From positions 1 to 64,000 of the forward strand of contig WTPW01002496.1 in NCBI GenBank assembly GCA_009809945.1: 64,000 bases of DNA, in the 5' to 3' direction. This stretch comes from Gigaspora margarita (lineage: Eukaryota > Glomeromycota > Glomeromycetes > Diversisporales > Gigasporaceae). The translations under genes were made by a program, and so were the position numbers. This document shows positions 12,266-23,710 of this stretch, one piece after another. Numbering within the stretch: position 1 is the first letter of the stretch; every line of letters begins with the position of its first letter. Under the pieces are notes generated by a model. That model had not been told where the DNA came from. It saw nothing but the letters and a program-made list of their open reading frames with translations, and searched no databases.

Positions 12266-12959
12266 TTATATAATCAGATAAATTCAAAACAAATATTTGT
12301 CTTGACAAAAATCACTTATTTTACAAGAAATTGTATACTAAACCACCTTCTGTACATTAATTAAAAGCTTTCTTTAGGTTATTTTACTATATTTGTTATA
12401 TTAAAATTTTGCAAGAAATTTATTTTTAAAGAACTATTAATTTTAAATTATATCTGAACTTTATATTATATTATAAATTAATAATTTTATTGAATAAAAT
12501 TGATATAGTATTAGTACTAATAGTGTAATTTAATAAAACCATTCTAAAATATCTTAATATTAATGATTGCATTTACCCATATTACATTTAGTGTTTTGAC
12601 TAGATTTTGTATACTTTAAAGTCTATTTATCAGCTAATTTTATATAATAATTATATATATATATATATATATTTTGTGTTAAAGTTACCACTATGGGAAA
12701 AGGCTTTTATTCAAGTAAGTCAGATTACGGGCACCTTTGGGGGCACCCTGACATTTGTTACATAGATGAGAGTTAAACTAGCCATAAGTACAACTATAAA
12801 AATTATATTTTTAAAAAATATTTATAAGTTTTTTAAATAGTAGGAAACTTGTGCTTAAAAGCTCATAGATTATAATTTGTTATTAAATTTTTAATAATCT
12901 TTTTTATTTTACAAAATATTGCAAAAATCTACTTAGTAAATTTTTATATTAAAAATTAG
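12266..12959. other. AT-rich intergenic stretch
   Basis: An AT dinucleotide run lies at 12650-12672. No gene or bounded element otherwise. Confidence 0.5.
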
Positions 12960-12963
12960 TTAA

Positions 12964-13456
12964 GGGTAGAGGGTATGTAGATCATTTCTATTAATAAACG
13001 AGTGACAAAAAATATTTTTACTGCGAATTTACAAGTTGCTACATATAAAAGTTAATTTTTTACTAAATAAATTGTTATTTATGTACTAAGTAAAATTGTT
13101 CATAATAAAAAATTACGCATATTCTAAAAATTTTATTAATTTTGAATGAAATTTGATAAAGTTTTTATAGTAAAAACTTTTGCGGGAGTGTGGTCTATTC
13201 TGCGGGGGTGATCGCAAATTGGCCAATCAAATCATGTGTAAACAATAAGTAAAATAGGGTCGCAAAGATAAAAACTGCTATATCTTATGTTCTACTGGGC
13301 CAATTTTAATAATTAGACCACTGTTAGAATCAGAAAAACCTCCTCTGCAATTTTATTTAAAAATTTAATATGATTAATAAAAATTTTCTTTATTATTAAA
13401 TATAAAAATTTTAGTAACTAGTTTATTAATAGAAATGATCTACATACCCTCTATCC
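12964..13456. mobile_element. MITE, piggyBac-like, TTAA TSD
   Basis: Inverted ends of about 38 bp start GGGTAGAGGGTATGTAGATC and end with the complement. TTAA sits exactly at both borders (12960-12963, 13457-13460), the piggyBac target. A G-rich internal stretch lies at 13184-13215. No transposase frame. Confidence 0.85.
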
Positions 13457-13460
13457 TTAA

Positions 13461-13884
13461 ATTTTAACTATATGTAAAAGTTAAAATATATTACTTAATT
13501 TTTTTTTACAAAAGCAAAAATATCTAATTTACAATTTTTATTGAAAATTAAAAAAATTTATTATATAAATGTTTTTTAAAAATTATTCAAAAATTTTAAA
13601 AATATATAAAAAATGCTAAAAAATAGTAATAATTTTATTAAAACTACATAAATCTTATAATATAAGTTAAAATTTTTATTATATAAATAATAAAATTTTT
13701 TAAATATAATATGCCTATGATATTTTTAATATTATAAGCTTTTAAATTTAGTAAAATTTACTAATATTTTATAAAAATAAATATAAATAATAATGTAATA
13801 AATTTAGTATATTTGAAATTACAAATAATTGAATATTTAAAAAAATATTATTTAAAAATAATTTTTTAATAATATGAACTCTTT
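13461..13884. other. AT-rich spacer, nothing recognised
   Basis: A and T runs only; no frame, RNA or bounded repeat seen. Confidence 0.5.
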
Positions 13885-15050
13885 CCAACGATCCTCTGGA
13901 CCAAAACTTCTTCAAACTACTGACCTATGAAAACTTTATAGTTAATATATTTATACATAACAAAAACTTTATCAGAAGCAGCTTGAATAAAGAGTTTCAG
14001 ATTGCATGTGAGGCAGACTAAAATAGAGATGAAAAAGAACTCTCCTTGTGGGTTTGGCTCTCTGGGCAGAAGACTTTGTTACTATAGAAGACATAGTAGA
14101 GCAACAACCCTGAAGTTTTTTGTCAAAGGTTGTAGAAGCCTTAGTGGAAACATACTTCTGGTTGGATATATTATTCTACAAAGCATAAAACTTATGCTCT
14201 CTGCAAGTTTTGGCACTCCCAATATTCTCTTTGGTTTTTTTAAAATTTTTACCAAAAAGTAGAAAAATTAGCTTATCCCCTCCAAAAAATTGACAATGTT
14301 TACTCCGTCCAAATTAGGAATATGCCTACCTAATTCGAATTAAGTCACGAGTAGTTTTCAGTTCCTGTGAAATAAACAATGAATGACACATGTGAAGTAC
14401 TTTGGAGGAAATATTGAATAAAAATTTATTTCTAGAATGTTCTTTTAGGCTTAGTTTTCTTTTATGTACATATAATACTTTGGCAGAGCGTTTCTCTGTG
14501 CAGTATTATATAATTTTTAACTTCTGAGAATAGAATTAAGTTTTTTTTAGTTTTTTCATTTTTTTTCTTTCTTTTTTGTCTTCTTTTCTTTTGAAAATGT
14601 ATGTTAGTTCCATCATTAGTATAGGTTTTTTCTTCATTCCTCTCACTTTTTATTATTTAGTTTTGTTATTACTTGGTATTTCGTGTAGGGTTTGAAGTTT
14701 TTTCACATTTTTTACTTTTCCTTTAAATTTTCTTATTACTCTTTTTTCTTGTATAGTTAATTACAGATATTTAATATCTGATCCCACTATAGATGCTGGG
14801 TGGGAGGGATTTGAAGAGAAATCCTATATTCTTGGCAGTACTGTTGTTAGGACATCTGATCTCTCCAGAGTATTGGTGCGATAGAGCGTATCTGGGCACT
14901 TATAGAAGCAGCTATGTAATGCTAGGCTTATATATTAGAAGGTTAATTCAGGTGGTTATAATAGTAACTAGTTTTCTAGTTAGCTATAAATTACTTTTTT
15001 GTATTCTAGTAGCTAAGCACTAGCGAGTCCATCAAAGAATAAAAAAAAAA
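13885..15050 (+). repeat. retroposon-like repeat, copy 1
   Basis: Shares with 15270-16198 a first half of about 550 bp that includes AAAGAGTTTCAGAT, GGGTTTGGCTCTC and TCTAGAATGTTCTTTTAGGC. It ends GTCCATCAAAGAATAAAAAA, an A-rich tail like that of the SINE at 6955. The frame at 14002-14262 aligns with that of copy 2 (both contain SLGG/SLSG and YIILQSIKL) but is shorter. I cannot assign a protein family; the element may be a short LINE relic or a long SINE. Confidence 0.6.
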
Positions 15051-15269
15051 TTTTTTAATAATATTAAATAAAAAATGCCAAACTATTTTTGAAAATCTAA
15101 CAGATTTTTAAATATAAAAATATAAATTTATTAATTTTTTAAACTTTTTAATCTATTTTACAAACTGCACTAAAATTAGTAAAAAAGTGTAAATCCAATT
15201 TATTAAATTAATTAAAATAAATAAATATTTAGATTTAAATCTACTTTATTGATTAGTAACATCAATACT

Positions 15270-16198
15270 CTTTTTAACGATCCCTCATATCAAACTTTCC
15301 ACAAAAACCTAATCTATGAAAATTTCAAAATTAATATATTTGTATATAACAAAGGCTTTATCTAGAAGTGACTTGGACAAAGAGTTTCAGATCAGGTGTG
15401 AGAAAACTGAAATAGAGTTGAAAAAGAACTCTTCTTTTGGGTTTGGCTCTCCAGGTAGAAGACTTCGTTACTTTAAAAGATGTAGTGGGCTGGAGTTTTT
15501 TGTCAGAAGATACAGAAGCTTAGGCGGAAGTAGACTTTTGGGCAGATATATTATTCTTCAAAGCATAAAACTTACTTTCCTTAAAAGTTTGGTACTATCA
15601 ATATTTATCCTTGGGCTCTTCGAAATTTTACCAAAAAGTGGGAAATCTAGCTTACCCCTGCCAAAAGATCAGCATTGTTTATACTTCGTAATCAGGATGA
15701 TGTCTACCCAATTGGAATCAAGTTAGATGTGCCCTTTGTACGTGGCTTAGTAAACAAGGTGAACACATGCGATATTTTGGTAGAAAATTCGAGATAAAAT
15801 ACTTTTCTAGAATGTTCTTTTAGGCATAAAAAATTTTCTTTCTATTTTTGTATATATAAAACTTAGAAGTAATTTTCTTAATAGTGATATATAATTTTTA
15901 TATTTTACATTAGTTCATTTAGTTAGTTTTTTTCTCTTTGTTTTGTCCTGGTGCAGTTTGTGTTGGTATTTTTTTTATTTTCAAGGTAACTGGGTACTTC
16001 ATTATATTTGGAAGATGTATTCATGGCAAAAGACCATAGCTGCTTTTGTTTAACAAATACCAGTGTGACAATCCTACTTGGGCACCAATTTGTGGCAGCT
16101 AGATCACAGCCTATTATAGTAACAGATATGTTTCTTGTTGTGTTTTTTATATATCAATAATATCTAATAAAGAGAGCAAGATTATCAAAGGAAAAAAA
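15270..16198 (+). repeat. retroposon-like repeat, copy 2, with 136-residue frame
   Basis: Direct copy of the previous element. The frame at 15316-15726 encodes 136 residues, basic, with the stretch FGFGSPGRRLRYF near residues 42-54 and PKSGKSSLPLP near 108-118. A matching peptide (TKSGKSSIPLQK) can be read on the minus strand of copy 3 near 62.2 kb, so some coding constraint is possible. No known domain was recognised. The 3' end is A-rich (CAAAGGAAAAAAAA). Confidence 0.55.
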
Positions 16199-16796
16199 AC
16201 TACTTTATTTGATTTTAAAAAATTTTTGATAATTATTCAAAATATAAAAACTTTTACTTTAATTAAAATTACTAAATTTTTTTAAAGTATAACTCTTTTT
16301 GTAATAGCTTATATAATTTTATTTAATTTTATTTTTCTTTTATAAATTGTTAGTATTAAATATTATTAATCAAATATAAAACTTTTTAACTTTATTATTT
16401 TACTAATGTTCTAATATTCAAATTGATGCAACTATTTGTACTATAGATGTTTAATACTATAGATTCTTATTCTCAAAATATACTATAGTTGAACCTTCCC
16501 AATCTAGTATGCACAGTAAACAAGTTTTGTATTAGTATTAAGAGGTTATTAAATTTGAAATTATTATAAATTATTAGATTCATATTGCAAAAACAGACTT
16601 GGTAGATTAATTTTTTATCAGATTTTACAGGTTATTGGTTTTGACAAAATTGGTTTAAAGAGTTTCAACAGTAATAAAATAGATGCTCTAAGTAAAAATA
16701 TTTAGAACCATTAAAAATCTTATAAAGACTAATACCAGAACCTTATATCTAGTATATATTATAAAAAAATTCTAAAACTACATTTAGCTCTAAAAT
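16199..16796. other. AT-rich spacer
   Basis: No gene or bounded element recognised. Confidence 0.5.
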
Positions 16797-16799
16797 TTA

Positions 16800-18056
16800 G
16801 GGAGCTTCCAGAAATCAGCTGATTTTTGTTTACTATGAGCCCACCTCACCCCTACCCCACCCACCCACACCTGATACCCCAATTAGCCAATCAGATTTTA
16901 CGATTATTAAAATGTTAAATATTACATTTAATAGTAAATAACTTTTGAACTACTGGACCAATTTTGATGATTCAACTACCAAAATGATCCTCTCAATGAG
17001 AGGGTTCTAGTGAGCCCAAAATCGTTTAAACCCAATCACAGGATCCCGTGATCGGAATAGATTCGTGTTACTATAAAGTTCTATAATTTATTAAATAATT
17101 ATAACTCATTTATAGCAACACAAATTTATTTGATCTTAGGATCCTGCGATTAGATCTTAACGATTTTGGGCTTGTTAGAATCCTCTCATTGAGAGGATCA
17201 TTTTGGTAGTAAAATCATCGATATTGGCCAAGTAGATCAGAAGTTATTAACAATTAAAAATTAATATTTAATTGTTAATAACTTCTGATCTACTGGGCCA
17301 ATTTNNNNNNNNNNNNNNNNNNNNNNNNNNNNNNNNNNNNNNNNNNNNNNNNNNNNNNNNNNNNNNNNNNNNNNNNNNNNNNNNNNNNNNNNNNNNNNNN
17401 NNNNNNNNNNNNNNNNNNNNNNNNNNNNNNNNNNNNNNNNNNNNNNNNNNNNNNNNNNNNNNNNNNNNNNNNNNNNNNNNNNNNNNNNNNNNNNNNNNNN
17501 NNNNNNNNNNNNNNNNNNNNNNNNNNNNNNNNNNNNNAAATTGGCCCAGTAGATCAGAAGTTATTAACAATTAAATATTAATTTTTAATTGTTAATAACT
17601 TCTGATCTACTTGGCCAATTTCGATGATTTTACTACCAAAATGATCCGCTCAATGAGAGGATTCTAACGAGCCCAAAATCGTTAAAATCCAATCACAGGA
17701 TCCTAAGATCGAAATAAATTTGTGTTGCTATAAATGGGTTATAATTATTTAATAAATTATAGAGCTTTATAGTAACACAAATCTATTCCGATCACAGGAT
17801 CCTGTGATTGGATTTTAACGATTTTAGGCTCACTAGAACCCTCTCATTGAGAGGATCATTTTGGTAGTTGAATCATCAAATTGGTCCAGTAGTTCAAAAG
17901 TTATTCATTATCAAATATTATTAATAAATCTATAATTTTGGTCAAAAATAATTTTGCAACTTTGGCCGGAATTATGAAATTTTGGCCGGAATTACACCTG
18001 ATACTTCAGCTGACCCACCCACCCACCCAGAAATCAGCTGATTTCTGGAAGCTCCC
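16800..18056. mobile_element. large palindromic foldback element, TSD TTA
   Basis: Both arms start GGGAGCTTCCAGAAATCAGC, and nearly everything between folds back on itself around a 233-base N gap. TTA flanks both ends (16797-16799, 18057-18059), as in PIF/Harbinger elements. Each arm carries two copies of the 115-bp symmetric module (centre CTCAATGAG). C-rich blocks CCCACCCACC lie inside each end. Frames on both strands across the gap begin and end alike only because the sequence is palindromic. Confidence 0.85.
17305..17537. other. assembly gap (Ns) at palindrome centre
   Basis: A run of 233 undetermined bases. Bases on the two sides are reverse complements (AATTGGCCCAGTAGATCAGA on the right), so the gap sits in the loop or further stem of the palindrome and its length is probably an estimate. 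Confidence 0.95.
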
Positions 18057-18161
18057 TTAGTAATAATAAAAATACTATAGATGCATTTTATATTATTTGA
18101 TTCAAATAATTACAAATTATTAATAAAAATAATTATTTATATAAAGACAAAAAATGTAGCT

Positions 18162-19433
18162 AGGAGTGTAGCAACATAGTAAAGTTGGGTTGTTGTCACC
18201 CCCAAGTGATAGGTGCAGAGTTCAAATCCTACTGGAGACAGTTTTGAAAATTGCATTTGTGTTATAGAACTAATTTGTGCTTTAACTAATTGAATCTTCG
18301 ATTTGTAACCCAGGTGATACCAAGTTATTAGGAGCTGACTAACTTGTGCAATATTATATTAGAGAAAAGAAAGCATGCAAATCCTGAGAATTAGCAGAGG
18401 AACCCACTTGGCAAGACCCAGATAGAGAAGTACCTGACTTTCAATAGTAATGGAAAAAAGGATCTTGGACGGTAACTAACCAGAAGCAAACCAATGACAA
18501 AAAGGTTTGGAGAACCCTACCAACTAGACCACTAGAGTCACACCAAAGCAAAAAATCATGTGTTTTAGAAGCATGTACCAAGGGGATAGAGACCATATGG
18601 CATCCTAATGCCTGGCTGACCAACTCTTCTGGGTCTTTGGATTGGGAGTAGGGATGCGACTAGGGAAAAGGATCCAGAAGAGTAACTGATCAGATAAACT
18701 GGGGTCGAGAGAACTTTACAAGGGCAAGAAGTAGATAACCCTAACTGCAAGTGGTCCATCTCAGTAGATGCATAAGTTACTAAAGTGTAGATATTACCTG
18801 TGTGGGACAGGGACAGCTCAGGATCCCAGACATATAGTATAGAGATCATACTTGAAATTTTTTTAGCAAAAACAAAAAACAGTTTTTGGCAATTATCTTG
18901 GCATCCAGTAGTCCAATTTGAATGAACTTTTTTTTAAAATGAAGCTCTTAGTGAGGCACATATAAATAAAAAAAAAGTTTATTAAATTCTGATCATTGGA
19001 TTAGAAGTTATTAAAGTAAATAGATTTTGTTATTTTTAGCAAATTAGGTCAAAATTGGCCAAAATCTAGTTATGACCTATATAAGAGATGTCCAGGGTCC
19101 TGACTGCTCTACCAGATCTCTCACTAAGGATAAAGTAGTCCTAAGTGAGGTAGAAAAGAATCCAAATTGTGTTCTGGTAATACAAGATGGGTTGGCTGAT
19201 GCACTAATTAGAGGTTTAAAATAGACAAAATCTGGTATATGGGTTGCAGATATGGCAGCTAGTGTAGAACTTTTGGGTAGCTACTTAAAATAGGCAACCA
19301 AAAGTTGCAGATATGGCTAGTTGTACTCTTGTCAATATACTATGTTGGGTGATCTCCATATAGGAAGCCCAGAATCTAATAATGTTTGAATAAAACTTAC
19401 TCCCAAAGTGAGCATCTTAACTTGGAAAAAAAA
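18162..19433 (+). mobile_element. tRNA-headed retroposon split by a MITE
   Basis: Begins with a tRNA-like head: GGAGTGTAGCAACATAG, then a B-box-like GAGTTCAAATCC at 18211-18222 followed by a GGAGAC stem end, as in the SINE at 63724. An unusually GC-richer body runs to 18819, is interrupted by the MITE at 18820-19101, resumes and ends in AACTTGG plus eight A at 19426-19433. Total without the insert is about 990 bp, long for a SINE. Frames at 18441-18849 on the minus strand show no family and are not called. Confidence 0.6.
18820..19101. mobile_element. MITE, AGACATCT family, copy 2, 8-bp TSD (7/8)
   Basis: Ends AGGATCCCAGACATAT and AGATGTCCAGGGTCCT. Flanks GACAGCTC (18812-18819) and GACTGCTC (19102-19109) match at seven of eight. 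The interior has the symmetric module with central CTCTTAGTGAGG. It is inserted in the body of a tRNA-headed retroposon. Confidence 0.85.
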
Positions 19434-19546
19434 TATAGCTATTGTTTTATTGTTCTATTTACTAATACTAAATATAACAATAAATATTTTATTTCTTTAT
19501 ATTTATATTATATATTTGGTATATAAATAAATAACTATTTTTCAAG

Positions 19547-19786
19547 TTGACGTAAGTCAACAGATCGAAAATCGGGCTAAGTAGTGACAAGCCTCAACAA
19601 CCAGTTCGGCAGTTGTTAGTATGAAAGAAAAAACCTGGATAGCATGCAATAACACATGCAAGATAAGAGTTATTTAATTAACTGCCTTAATTGGAATTAT
19701 TAAACGTTTGCTAATGATAACTTTATTATATATCAGGATCCGTACATGATCAGATAACTCGCAACTGCGATAGTGAATTTGCAGTG
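19547..19786. repeat. duplicated 240-bp segment, copy A
   Basis: Runs from TCAAGTTGACGTAAGTCAAC to CTCGCAACTGCGATAG and is repeated with few changes at 23236-23474. It lies directly before the F-box/LRR remnant. No frame; role unknown. Confidence 0.9.
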
Positions 19787-19797
19787 CTTGAACAGAA

Positions 19798-20105
19798 AAT
19801 TTGCGCGAGTCCTTCTGCCCAAACATTACATATCTCTATATTTCAGATAGTGAGTTGTCTATACAACTCCTAAAACTTGTTGGTAGCTTACAAAAACTTC
19901 AATTTCCATTGCTAAGTTGCTTTGCTAACGACGATATTCAAGAAGAAGATGTTATTCAATTTGCAAAAATTTTGCCGTTAACAGTGCAATATCTTGACTT
20001 AGGATATTCTTTGCAACCATTGTATAGATATTGTCATCAGCCATCGCAACACAACAACAACCCACCTTTATTATATTGGTATAAGCAGATATTCAGATTT
20101 AGATG
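19798..20105 (+). pseudogene. F-box/LRR (RNI-like) protein fragment
   Basis: The frame reads CPNITYLYISDS, ELSIQLLKLV, KLQFPLLSC, then a DIQEEDVIQFAKIL stretch and VQYLDLGYS. That is the spacing of hydrophobic strands and helices seen in leucine-rich repeats of the F-box/LRR proteins that are expanded in arbuscular mycorrhizal fungi. Both the F-box and the C-terminal repeats are missing. The first Met at 19801 is not a natural start; the reading begins inside a repeat. A second, more decayed copy of the same segment lies at 21305-21441. F-box proteins choose substrates for SCF ubiquitin ligases, but this piece cannot work on its own. Confidence 0.65.
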
Positions 20106-20728
20106 AAAATTTTAGAAAAAAGAATATAATAAAAACTATTCCGAATCGCCTTAAACATAATATTCATTTACAACGTATTAGATAAAATATTAACATTGAA
20201 TTTATTAATATACGATAAAAACTATAGCATGAGATCGATATTGATCAGTATAGCATGGCTAAATTACTCACAAATCAGCCTTATTGTTACAACATTTGTA
20301 CATGCCTCGAGTCATGTCCTACGGTGAAGCGGCGAAACACTGGAGAAATTATGATGATGTAGATTATCAATTTAAACTAAATCAAAGTCAAAGTCCAAAT
20401 TGGATGTACCAAAGTACATACGTACCATCAAAATACATATGAATAATATGCCAAGAATACTCTTAATAATTTAAATAATGAATTTCATTCCTTATACTCA
20501 TGTGCACTTGTAAGTTGACATTGGTGCAAAATGACAATACCTACACTCTGGCAAGATCCATTTTTTCATTCAATAGATACTCATTCATTCCCAAATATTT
20601 CATCACCTGGCGAAGAGGAAAAATTCATTTTAAAAGAATTTGGGACAGAAGTAGAATTTTCCCAAAACAATATTTGAATATGCAAGGTTCTCGAAGGTTC
20701 TTAATCTAGCATTTGGAGAGTCAAGTTA

Positions 20729-20762
<34 letters not shown>

Positions 20763-21304
20763 TATAGATATATAGATTAGTCTAGAAACCAGATTAGCGT
20801 ATAGTACATCGACAATAACAAAATAAAACATTATTTTTGTGACTTCATCATTATCTTTGGATGCTGTTATATGTATTATTAAATCACAAGATCAACATAG
20901 GCTATTCATGACTGGAGGCGAATGCCCTATAAATTTCTATGGTATCATTTCAACTTTAAAAAGTCAAAAAAAAAAAACCTCCTTTTTTACAAGTTCTAAT
21001 AGATATAACAGTTGAAAAGACTGTGACATTGCTAAAACAATTAAAACTTGAAGGATCAGATGATGGAATTCGGAAAAAATTGTTATTATTAGAAACACTT
21101 AAATCTAGTGATAAGCATCACACAGAATCCCGCGCGTGATCTATCACGTGATGCGCTAGATAATTCCGGCCAATACCATAATTCCAGTTGAAAATTACAT
21201 AATTCTGGTAAACAATTCTGCAAATCATGCGCAGATCATGCGCGGGATCCCGCATCCCACACAGGATTTTTGGAAAAACTGCAAAGTGCCTTTCTCTACT
21301 TAAA
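20106..21304. other. intergenic stretch with coding-like shreds
   Basis: Near 20300-20420 a frame reads MPRVMSYGEAAKHW then DVDYQFKLNQ. Near 20560-20660 another reads SSPGEEEKFILKEF. Both look like worn coding sequence but I cannot name a family. An AT dinucleotide run lies at 20730-20759. The frame at 21118-21357 on the minus strand overlaps the next F-box fragment and is a shadow. Confidence 0.35.
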
Positions 21305-21441
21305 TCCTTCTGCTCAATCATTACATACCTCAACATTTCGTATATTGAATTTTCCACACAACTTCTAGAGCTTATTAGTAATTTATAAAATCTTCAATTT
21401 CTCACGCTATATTACAATCAGAGTGAAACAGATGATATAAC
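21305..21441 (+). pseudogene. second F-box/LRR fragment, with stop
   Basis: One frame reads ITYLNISYIEFSTQLLELIS, a stop, then NLQFLTLYYNQSETDDI. It parallels the fragment at 19798 (ITYLYISDSELSIQLLKLV, KLQFPLLS) position by position, so the two are paralogues. The in-frame stop and lack of flanking repeats mark it as dead. Confidence 0.6.
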
Positions 21442-21527
21442 AGCCAATCAATATGTGGGCTACATTTAAGTACATAAAGTACAAACTCGCGATGATTTCA
21501 GGTTGTTTTCTACAAACTAATATTGAA

Positions 21528-22346
21528 ATGGCAACAAAACTTTTCAAAAGACTTTCAAATGATTACCTTGAACTCTTGACGATAAAGAAGATTTTAATAT
21601 AAACTGAGTCAGAAGATTCCATCTTGCCCCCCAAAAATGCATTAATTTTACTTATCAAATGAGATGATTTACAAATGGAAGAAAAGAAAATCTAGAATTA
21701 CATTATCGAACGGGAATCAGTCAAAACCCTGGTTAATTATCTGATCCTACGAACTGGATGAATGAAAATTTTCTAGCTTTAAAGGCTACTTAAAAAAAAA
21801 TAAAATTGTTTACCTTTTATCACTTCTTTCGAATGACTAATGTGGATATTGTTGATATTGTAAATCCCATAGCATCAAATTCTTGGATTATTTTAAAAAG
21901 AAATAATAATAATAAATAAATAAATAAATAATCTCTGGGATGATGGACTTAAAGATTTCTTACGACAAATCGGCAAATATCTCCAATAATACTTCCATCT
22001 CAAGTGATTTAACATCTAAATTACCTTCAAGAGCAACTGAGCCATTATTAACAAAAGGCATGCAGCCAAAATTGCATCATGAGTTGATAAAAAAGCTGAA
22101 GCATATTCTGTAATAAATAACCCATATGTGTCTTAATTACTCCTTAGTTCAGAATTTATGTGATTAGCAAGCAAACACTATTAATTATAAAGGTTAATAG
22201 TACTGATAAAATTCTTGTCGTATAAAAGACCCAAGATATGCAATTCATTTCTATTCTGGTCGCAGTCCACAAATTGAGCAATCTGAAATAAAAAATGGGT
22301 TGTCTCAATTTTCCATATCAGAATACGAAACATTTCAAATACAAGA
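21528..22346 (+). pseudogene. collapsed BTB-BACK-TLDc gene
   Basis: Pieces of one multi-domain protein lie in the right order. The N-terminus MATKLFKRLSNDYLELL, then after a frameshift DKEDFNI, is the usual start of this family just before the BTB domain. The BTB body is deleted. BACK-like sequence follows at 21620-21770: ALILLIK, DDLQMEEKK, then in another frame QNP, DPTNWMNENFLALKATL. At 22176-22225 IIKVNSTDKILV and at 22300-22346 FSISEYETFQI match the start and end of a TLDc domain. Several stops and frameshifts are present. Such proteins may act as cullin-3 adaptors, but this copy is not functional. The domain assignment is from memory of the family and needs a profile search. Confidence 0.6.
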
Positions 22347-22935
22347 AAAAAAATCTTAGGTGCTAGCATATCGTTCAAACAACAGGCAGAGGAGAACAGA
22401 ATACTAATCAAGACCATCTAGAACAAAATCGGGTGCAACCGCAAGATGGCTCCAGACATATGATGCCACACGTTAACAATGACATAAAAAAAAAAAACCT
22501 TTAGTTGCAAAAATCTGGCAGAGACAAGTTACACATACTCATACCCAAAGATATCACCANACATGTCGAAATACCATAAAATNCAGATATCAATATTAAT
22601 CAAACTCAGCAAGTTTTACAGTAAACAAAAAAAGATCAGATGCTTATAAGATAACAATGCAAAAAATTAGTGACTATATAAAAAAAAAAAGGTCCAATTA
22701 TGGCAGTCATGTTATTCATATTCTATCAAACTACAAAGACACTATCATAGTATGTAACAATCAGACCTCACTAAACAAACCAAATCTTTGGAAGACGTTC
22801 GGTCTTCATGTAAATACAAAAAAAAAAAAGGGCATATGAGCCTAAGCGGCCTCAACATCACAGGTAAAAAAAAAAAAAAATAAAAGGAAAAAAGGGAAGG
22901 CGAAGTAAACAAATAATAGAATCATAAACTTTGGA
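22347..22935. other. A-rich stretch with unassigned coding-like shreds
   Basis: Near 22380-22500 a frame reads EQNRVQPQDGSRHMMPHVNN, a hydrophilic tail-like peptide that may continue from the broken gene upstream. Two Ns occur at 22560 and 22583. A-runs of 10-15 bases recur up to 22890. No gene is called; the 60-residue frame at 22657-22839 is low complexity. Confidence 0.35.
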
Positions 22936-23230
22936 AGACACGTGATTCTATCATTTTCTCACTTGCATTTCCCAGTCGGCCTGCTTTGTGCAATGTGGGA
23001 GACCACCGGCTGATGATACATATTACAAATGACGCTGATGACGGTTATACCTAGTGCAAATTGTGGTTGCTATTTCCAGGAGCATAGCTGGTCTCAGCTC
23101 ATGCATCAATCGCACCGATGTATGCTACTGCTGCATATCATCAATAAAATTTAATTAATAAAGTTCAATATCTGGCCATGGCAGTCAGGTGATTCCAATA
23201 ATAAATATGTCACATGCGTGCAATGATTTT
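22936..23230. repeat. 295-bp repeat unit, copy 1
   Basis: Runs from GGAAGACACGTGATTCTATC through GACCACCGGCTGATGATAC and GGAGCATAGCTGGTCTCAGC to CATGCGTGCAATGATTTTTG. It recurs at 23500-23710 (partial) and 23711-24840 (split by an LTR). It is GC-richer than its surroundings. Function unknown; AATAAA words near the end suggest it may derive from the 3' end of a transcript. Confidence 0.85.
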
Positions 23231-23235
23231 TGTTC

Positions 23236-23474
23236 AAGTTGACGTAAGTCAACAGATTGAAAATTGGGCTAAGCGGTGACAAGCCTCAGCAACCAGTTCN
23301 GCAGTTGTTAGTATGAAAGAAAAAACCTGGATAGCATGCAATAACACATGCAAGATAAGAGNNATTTAATTAACTGCCTTAATTGGAATTATTAAATGTT
23401 TGCTAATGATAACTTTATTATATATCGGGATCCGTACATGATCAGATAACTCGCAACTGCGATAGCAAATTTTC
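23236..23474. repeat. duplicated 240-bp segment, copy B
   Basis: Near-identical to 19547-19786, with undetermined bases at 23300 and 23362-23363. It is inserted just after copy 1 of the 295-bp unit. Confidence 0.9.
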
Positions 23475-23499
23475 AAACAGCCCACCCACCCAGGAGAAT

Positions 23500-23710
23500 T
23501 TTGCTATTTTGTCATTTCTTTAAACTTCATGTCCAGTAGGCCTGCTTTGTGCAGTGTGAGAGACCACCGGCTAATGATACCTATTACAAATGATGCTGAT
23601 GACGGTTATACCCAGCACAAATTGTAGTTGCTATTTCCAGGAGCATAGCTGGTCTCAGCATGTGCATCAATCACACTGATGTACGCTAATACTGCATATC
23701 ATCAATAAAA
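23500..23710. repeat. 295-bp repeat unit, copy 2 (partial)
   Basis: Starts near the shared GGCCTGCTTTGTGCAGTGTG and ends at TGCATATCATCAATAAAA, lacking both outer ends of the unit. The next copy follows head to tail. Confidence 0.8.

Noticed and set aside
17268..17574. Two 100-residue frames, one on each strand, starting and ending alike
   Set aside because: They run through the N gap, and their ends are identical only because the element is palindromic. No protein evidence.
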